Below, in pieces: positions 61,570 to 64,000 of a stretch of 64,000 nt of DNA (positions within the stretch are counted from its first letter, which is position 1; each line of letters starts with the position of its first letter). The DNA lies in contig AQSD01000004.1 in the NCBI GenBank assembly GCA_000402755.1, positions 7,067 through 71,066 of the forward strand. Reading direction: 5' to 3'. This stretch comes from Fidelibacterota bacterium SCGC AAA160-B08. Its GTDB lineage: Bacteria; Fidelibacterota; Marinisomatia; Marinisomatales; Marinisomataceae. Under the pieces are notes generated by a model, which saw only the letters and a list, made by a program, of their open reading frames with translations, was not told where the DNA came from and made no database searches. The translations under genes and the position numbers were made by a program.

Positions 61570-63018
61570 ATGGAATTTATATTTGGATACTTTGTTGGAT
61601 TAACTGAAGCAGAGTTTGCATATGCTAACGATATAATTTTTTGGGTTGTATTCTTCATAATTTTAGGTCTGATATTGTTAAAAAGAAATGACGCTTCTTC
61701 ACTAAAATCGCTACCAAGTATCTTTACAATCATCGGAGTTTTTGGAACATTTTTTGGAATTACGATTGGTTTAATGAATTTCAATGCAGATCCAGGAGAA
61801 ATTGAAAAAAGTGTATCATTTCTACTTGGTGGGATGAAAACCGCATTCGGATCTTCTATTCTTGGTATGGGTGCAGCTGTTGGAATTAGAGTATATAATG
61901 TTGTCTATGGAAACAAAGAAGACAATATTGAAGAAGCTGACAAAGTATTAGCTCTTTTAAAATCTCAAAACACATCTCTTAAACACATAAGAGAAGGAAT
62001 TGCAAGTGACTCTGAAGACAGTTTGACTTCACATATACAGAAATTAAGACTCGACTTTAGTGATTTTGCAAAAAATCAAGCTAAAATGAATGTCGAGCAA
62101 CTTCAAAAATCCTTAGAAAAAGTAATAAAAGACTTTAATGACGGAATGCAGGAACAGTTCGGTGAAAACTTTAAAGAGTTGAATAAGGCCGTTTTCAAGC
62201 TTGTTGAATGGCAAGAGAACTATCATAAGCAGATTGAATATATGGTCAAGACAATTGAGCAGACAAACGGTGCTGTTGAAAATAGTAAGCAAATTATTCA
62301 AGATATTAGTGAGAAATATTCCGATACTTACAAATTAACAGAAGATTTTGAAACTGTTATTAAGATGTTAAATAATGAAAACAAAAAGTTGATGGATGGT
62401 ATTGAAAAATTTGCAAAACTAGGCAACGAAGCAAATAAAGCAATGCCATTAATTGAAAAACAACTAACTAGTCTTACTTCGGGATTTACATCAACAATAG
62501 AAAGTACTCTTGGAGATATTAAAAGTTCATCAAAAGAATCTTCTAGCATTCTAACAAAAGCAGTGAAAGAATCTTCTGATGGAATGACAAACACCATTAA
62601 GACTTCTCTTAAAACGATACAGGATTCTTCTGATTTCACTAATACTGAAATTAAAAAGACTGTTAAAACGATACAAGATTCTTCTGAGTTAGCTAATACT
62701 GAAATTAAAAAGACCATTAAATCTTCAACAGATGATGTAAATGGTCAATTGAAAGAACTATACAAAAACTCTTTTGAAACACTAAAACAGTTACAGGAAA
62801 AAATGGCAGATGATCTAAATCAAAACATTAATGATATTGACGGTCAAATTGGTAGTGTTCTTCAAAACTCTCTAAACTCTCTTAGTACAAGCCTATCAAC
62901 TTTGTCAGATAAATTTGTTCAGGATTATAGTCCTCTCACAGAAAAATTAAGAGAACTTGTTGAGATAGCTGGAAAAATAGAAATTGCTTATGAAGATGCT
63001 GAACAACAAGAAGAATGA
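61570..63018 (+). CDS. ZorA-like MotA/TolQ/ExbB-family motor protein
   Basis: 482 residues. Three hydrophobic segments (about 20-37, 48-67 and 86-108) form a MotA/ExbB-type ion-channel core with TIIGVFGTFFGITIGLMNF and GGMKTAFGSSILGMGAAVG. A long, charged, mostly helical tail follows (about 120-475). The tail contains an 18-residue tandem repeat. In ZorA of the Zorya defence system this cytoplasmic tail carries the signal from the ZorB peptidoglycan sensor. TGA at 63016-63018 overlaps an ATG (63018). Next gene encodes a ZorB-like protein, which supports the assignment; effector genes would be beyond the window. Confidence 0.78.
   Translation: MEFIFGYFVGLTEAEFAYANDIIFWVVFFIILGLILLKRNDASSLKSLPSIFTIIGVFGTFFGITIGLMNFNADPGEIEKSVSFLLGGMKTAFGSSILGMGAAVGIRVYNVVYGNKEDNIEEADKVLALLKSQNTSLKHIREGIASDSEDSLTSHIQKLRLDFSDFAKNQAKMNVEQLQKSLEKVIKDFNDGMQEQFGENFKELNKAVFKLVEWQENYHKQIEYMVKTIEQTNGAVENSKQIIQDISEKYSDTYKLTEDFETVIKMLNNENKKLMDGIEKFAKLGNEANKAMPLIEKQLTSLTSGFTSTIESTLGDIKSSSKESSSILTKAVKESSDGMTNTIKTSLKTIQDSSDFTNTEIKKTVKTIQDSSELANTEIKKTIKSSTDDVNGQLKELYKNSFETLKQLQEKMADDLNQNINDIDGQIGSVLQNSLNSLSTSLSTLSDKFVQDYSPLTEKLRELVEIAGKIEIAYEDAEQQEE
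62611..62718 (+). repeat. 54-bp tandem repeat in the zorA-like tail
   Basis: 62611-62664 and 62665-62718 are near-identical 54-base units, each encoding a variant of KTIQDSS-x3-NTEIKKT. The unit is 18 residues, in frame, within the helical tail. A partial third copy (starting STDDV) may follow. Confidence 0.85.
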
Positions 63019-63032
63019 TGTAGGTTTAGACT

Positions 63033-64000
63033 ATCTTATTTAAAGCATCAAATCGCTCTGAAGACTATTGGATATCCGTATCTGATTTAATGGCAGGCCT
63101 TATGATTTTGTTTTTATTTATCGCTATATCATACATGGTTAAAACTCAAAAAGAAAATGATATGTATATTTACATTGAGCAAGAATATGAATTAGCTCAG
63201 AATGCAATCTATGATGCTCTATTTGAAGAATTTAAAGACGACTTATATAAATGGAATGCAATAATAGACAAAGAAAACTTATCATTCATTTTTCTTTCTC
63301 CGGACGTCCTTTTTAAGAGCGGGGAGTCGATATTACAGCAAAGATATAAAAATATTTTAGCCGATTTTTTTCCAAGATATATTGTTTCACTAGATAATGT
63401 ATTCTATAAAATTGACTATCCAGATCCAACTACAGGCGAAATGATAACACATAATGTAAAAGCTAAGGATAATATTGCTGCTATAAGAATTGAAGGTCAT
63501 GCTAACAAAAAAGCTCCAAAAGAGTTTATAACTAAAACTCAACGATTTTTATATAACATGAAGTTATCTTCAGATCGATCTCAGTCTGTCTTAACATATG
63601 TCTTATCTCTAGATTTAAACGATCAAACACCATGGATTAGAGATAACGTAAGAGCTGTTGGATACAGTTCATCTAAACCTGTTTTAACCGAAGGAGAATA
63701 TGACTTTGATAGATCAAAAAGAGTTGAGTTTAGAATTGTTTTAGATGCTCAAGAAAGATTGTTTGAGCTTATTCAAAAGAAAAAAGAGGGTAAGTTGAAT
63801 GAAATTAACTATGTAGGTCAAAATGATTTCTTGGAGAGTCAGATATTAAATCAATATCGTAAAGATATAAAAGAAGCTGAACAGCAATTAGCAATAACAG
63901 AAGAATTGCTCAATGAGATAGATATAAAATTAGCATTAGCTAAACAAGAATTATCAACTATCGAACAAAAAATTAGTATGCTAAAATCTGAAAATATAGA
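63033..64000 (+). CDS. ZorB-like protein with one membrane helix and OmpA/MotB domain, partial
   Basis: At least 322 codons, cut by the window end. A short head (SNRSEDYWISVSDLMAGLM) leads into a single membrane helix (about 18-37); the Asp in SDLM matches the proton-binding Asp of MotB/ZorB. An OmpA-like peptidoglycan-binding domain follows (about 85-240: FKSGESIL, IRIEGHANKK, LSSDRSQSVLTYVL, VRAVGYSSSKPV, FDRSKRVEFRI). A charged helical stretch then runs to the window edge. There is no ATG, GTG or TTG before the helix: the frame is blocked by TAG at 63027, and the first in-frame ATG (63090) is inside the helix. ATC at 63033 has AGG eight bases upstream and is my guess for the start. Confidence 0.72.
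   Translation, partial: MLFKASNRSEDYWISVSDLMAGLMILFLFIAISYMVKTQKENDMYIYIEQEYELAQNAIYDALFEEFKDDLYKWNAIIDKENLSFIFLSPDVLFKSGESILQQRYKNILADFFPRYIVSLDNVFYKIDYPDPTTGEMITHNVKAKDNIAAIRIEGHANKKAPKEFITKTQRFLYNMKLSSDRSQSVLTYVLSLDLNDQTPWIRDNVRAVGYSSSKPVLTEGEYDFDRSKRVEFRIVLDAQERLFELIQKKKEGKLNEINYVGQNDFLESQILNQYRKDIKEAEQQLAITEELLNEIDIKLALAKQELSTIEQKISMLKSENI

Noticed and set aside
61570..63018. ExbB/TolQ of a TonB or Tol system
   Set aside because: The long helical tail and the OmpA-type partner with a SDLM helix do not fit ExbB/ExbD or TolQ/TolR; no TonB, TolA or TolB is nearby.
61469..63029. Stop codon reassignment (TGA or TAG read as an amino acid)
   Set aside because: TGA and TAG both serve as ordinary terminal stops in many genes of this window (recR and zorA-like with TGA; gltX, tadA and lepB with TAG), and long genes contain none in frame.

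Overview
The window is an AT-rich bacterial chromosome segment with about 70 protein genes, 6 tRNA genes and very little spacer. Most genes are on the + strand and many overlap by 1-4 bases. The cell is a diderm: there are outer-membrane barrel proteins ending in aromatic residues, lipoboxes, a YceI protein, a Kdo-kinase-like protein and MurA. DUF5916 and DUF6029-like barrels, an Omp28-like lipoprotein, a LepB with a large insertion and a TldD/PmbA pair suggest the Fibrobacterota-Chlorobiota-Bacteroidota (FCB) side of the tree. A streamlined marine lineage such as Candidatus Marinimicrobia (SAR406) is my best guess. This is inference from gene content, since no 16S rRNA gene is present.

Layout. 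Bases 1-8.7 kb hold the murA 3' end, trkA-trkH potassium uptake, uvrC, a convergent CBS/CysK-type enzyme and tldD-pmbA. Bases 8.7-25.9 kb are mixed housekeeping and small membrane genes punctuated by tRNAs: Cys and Leu(UAA), Ser(GGA), Ser(UGA) directly before gltX, and Arg(ACG) directly before tadA. This stretch also carries an exported thiol-redox and outer-membrane group (TlpA-like, DUF6029 barrel, Omp28-like) and a steroid-5-alpha-reductase-like/SDR/thioesterase/yaaA group. Bases 26-33 kb are a tight information-processing run, dnaX-ybaB-recR-pgsA-pgpA-cinA-recA-rlmD-like. Bases 33-43 kb hold an AGCS symporter, rnhB-lepB, a coiled-coil protein, tRNA-Leu(CAA), an acyl-CoA synthetase, a PqqB-like metallo-hydrolase, a DUF5916 barrel and two small envelope proteins. 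Bases 43.4-51 kb are the classical thrS-infC-rpmI-rplT-pheS-pheT-zapA run followed by folD. Bases 51-57 kb hold a DUF885 lipoprotein, cutA, a membrane-anchored MBL hydrolase, a nitroreductase, rmuC and a DUF1295 protein.

From about 57 kb the content becomes accessory: a CDP-glycerol-transferase-like and Kdo-kinase-like surface-polymer pair, a lone membrane-anchored protein on the - strand, and an epimerase gene bracketed by a 42-bp direct repeat. A 333-base gene-free stretch with repeated CCTTGCA words follows. The window ends in an incomplete operon resembling the ZorA/ZorB motor of the Zorya anti-phage system, preceded by a small CxxC protein and a small membrane ORF with an in-frame stop.

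Unusual translation signals recur. infC starts with AUU. uvrC appears to start with AUA. zorB-like has no standard start codon before its membrane helix, and the ATG overlapping the zorA stop is in its frame but separated by two TAG codons. dnaX carries an A8 slippery run followed by a small hairpin in the register that would give a gamma-like short product. A 22-codon lipoprotein-leader ORF, a near copy of the next gene's leader, sits just upstream of that gene.
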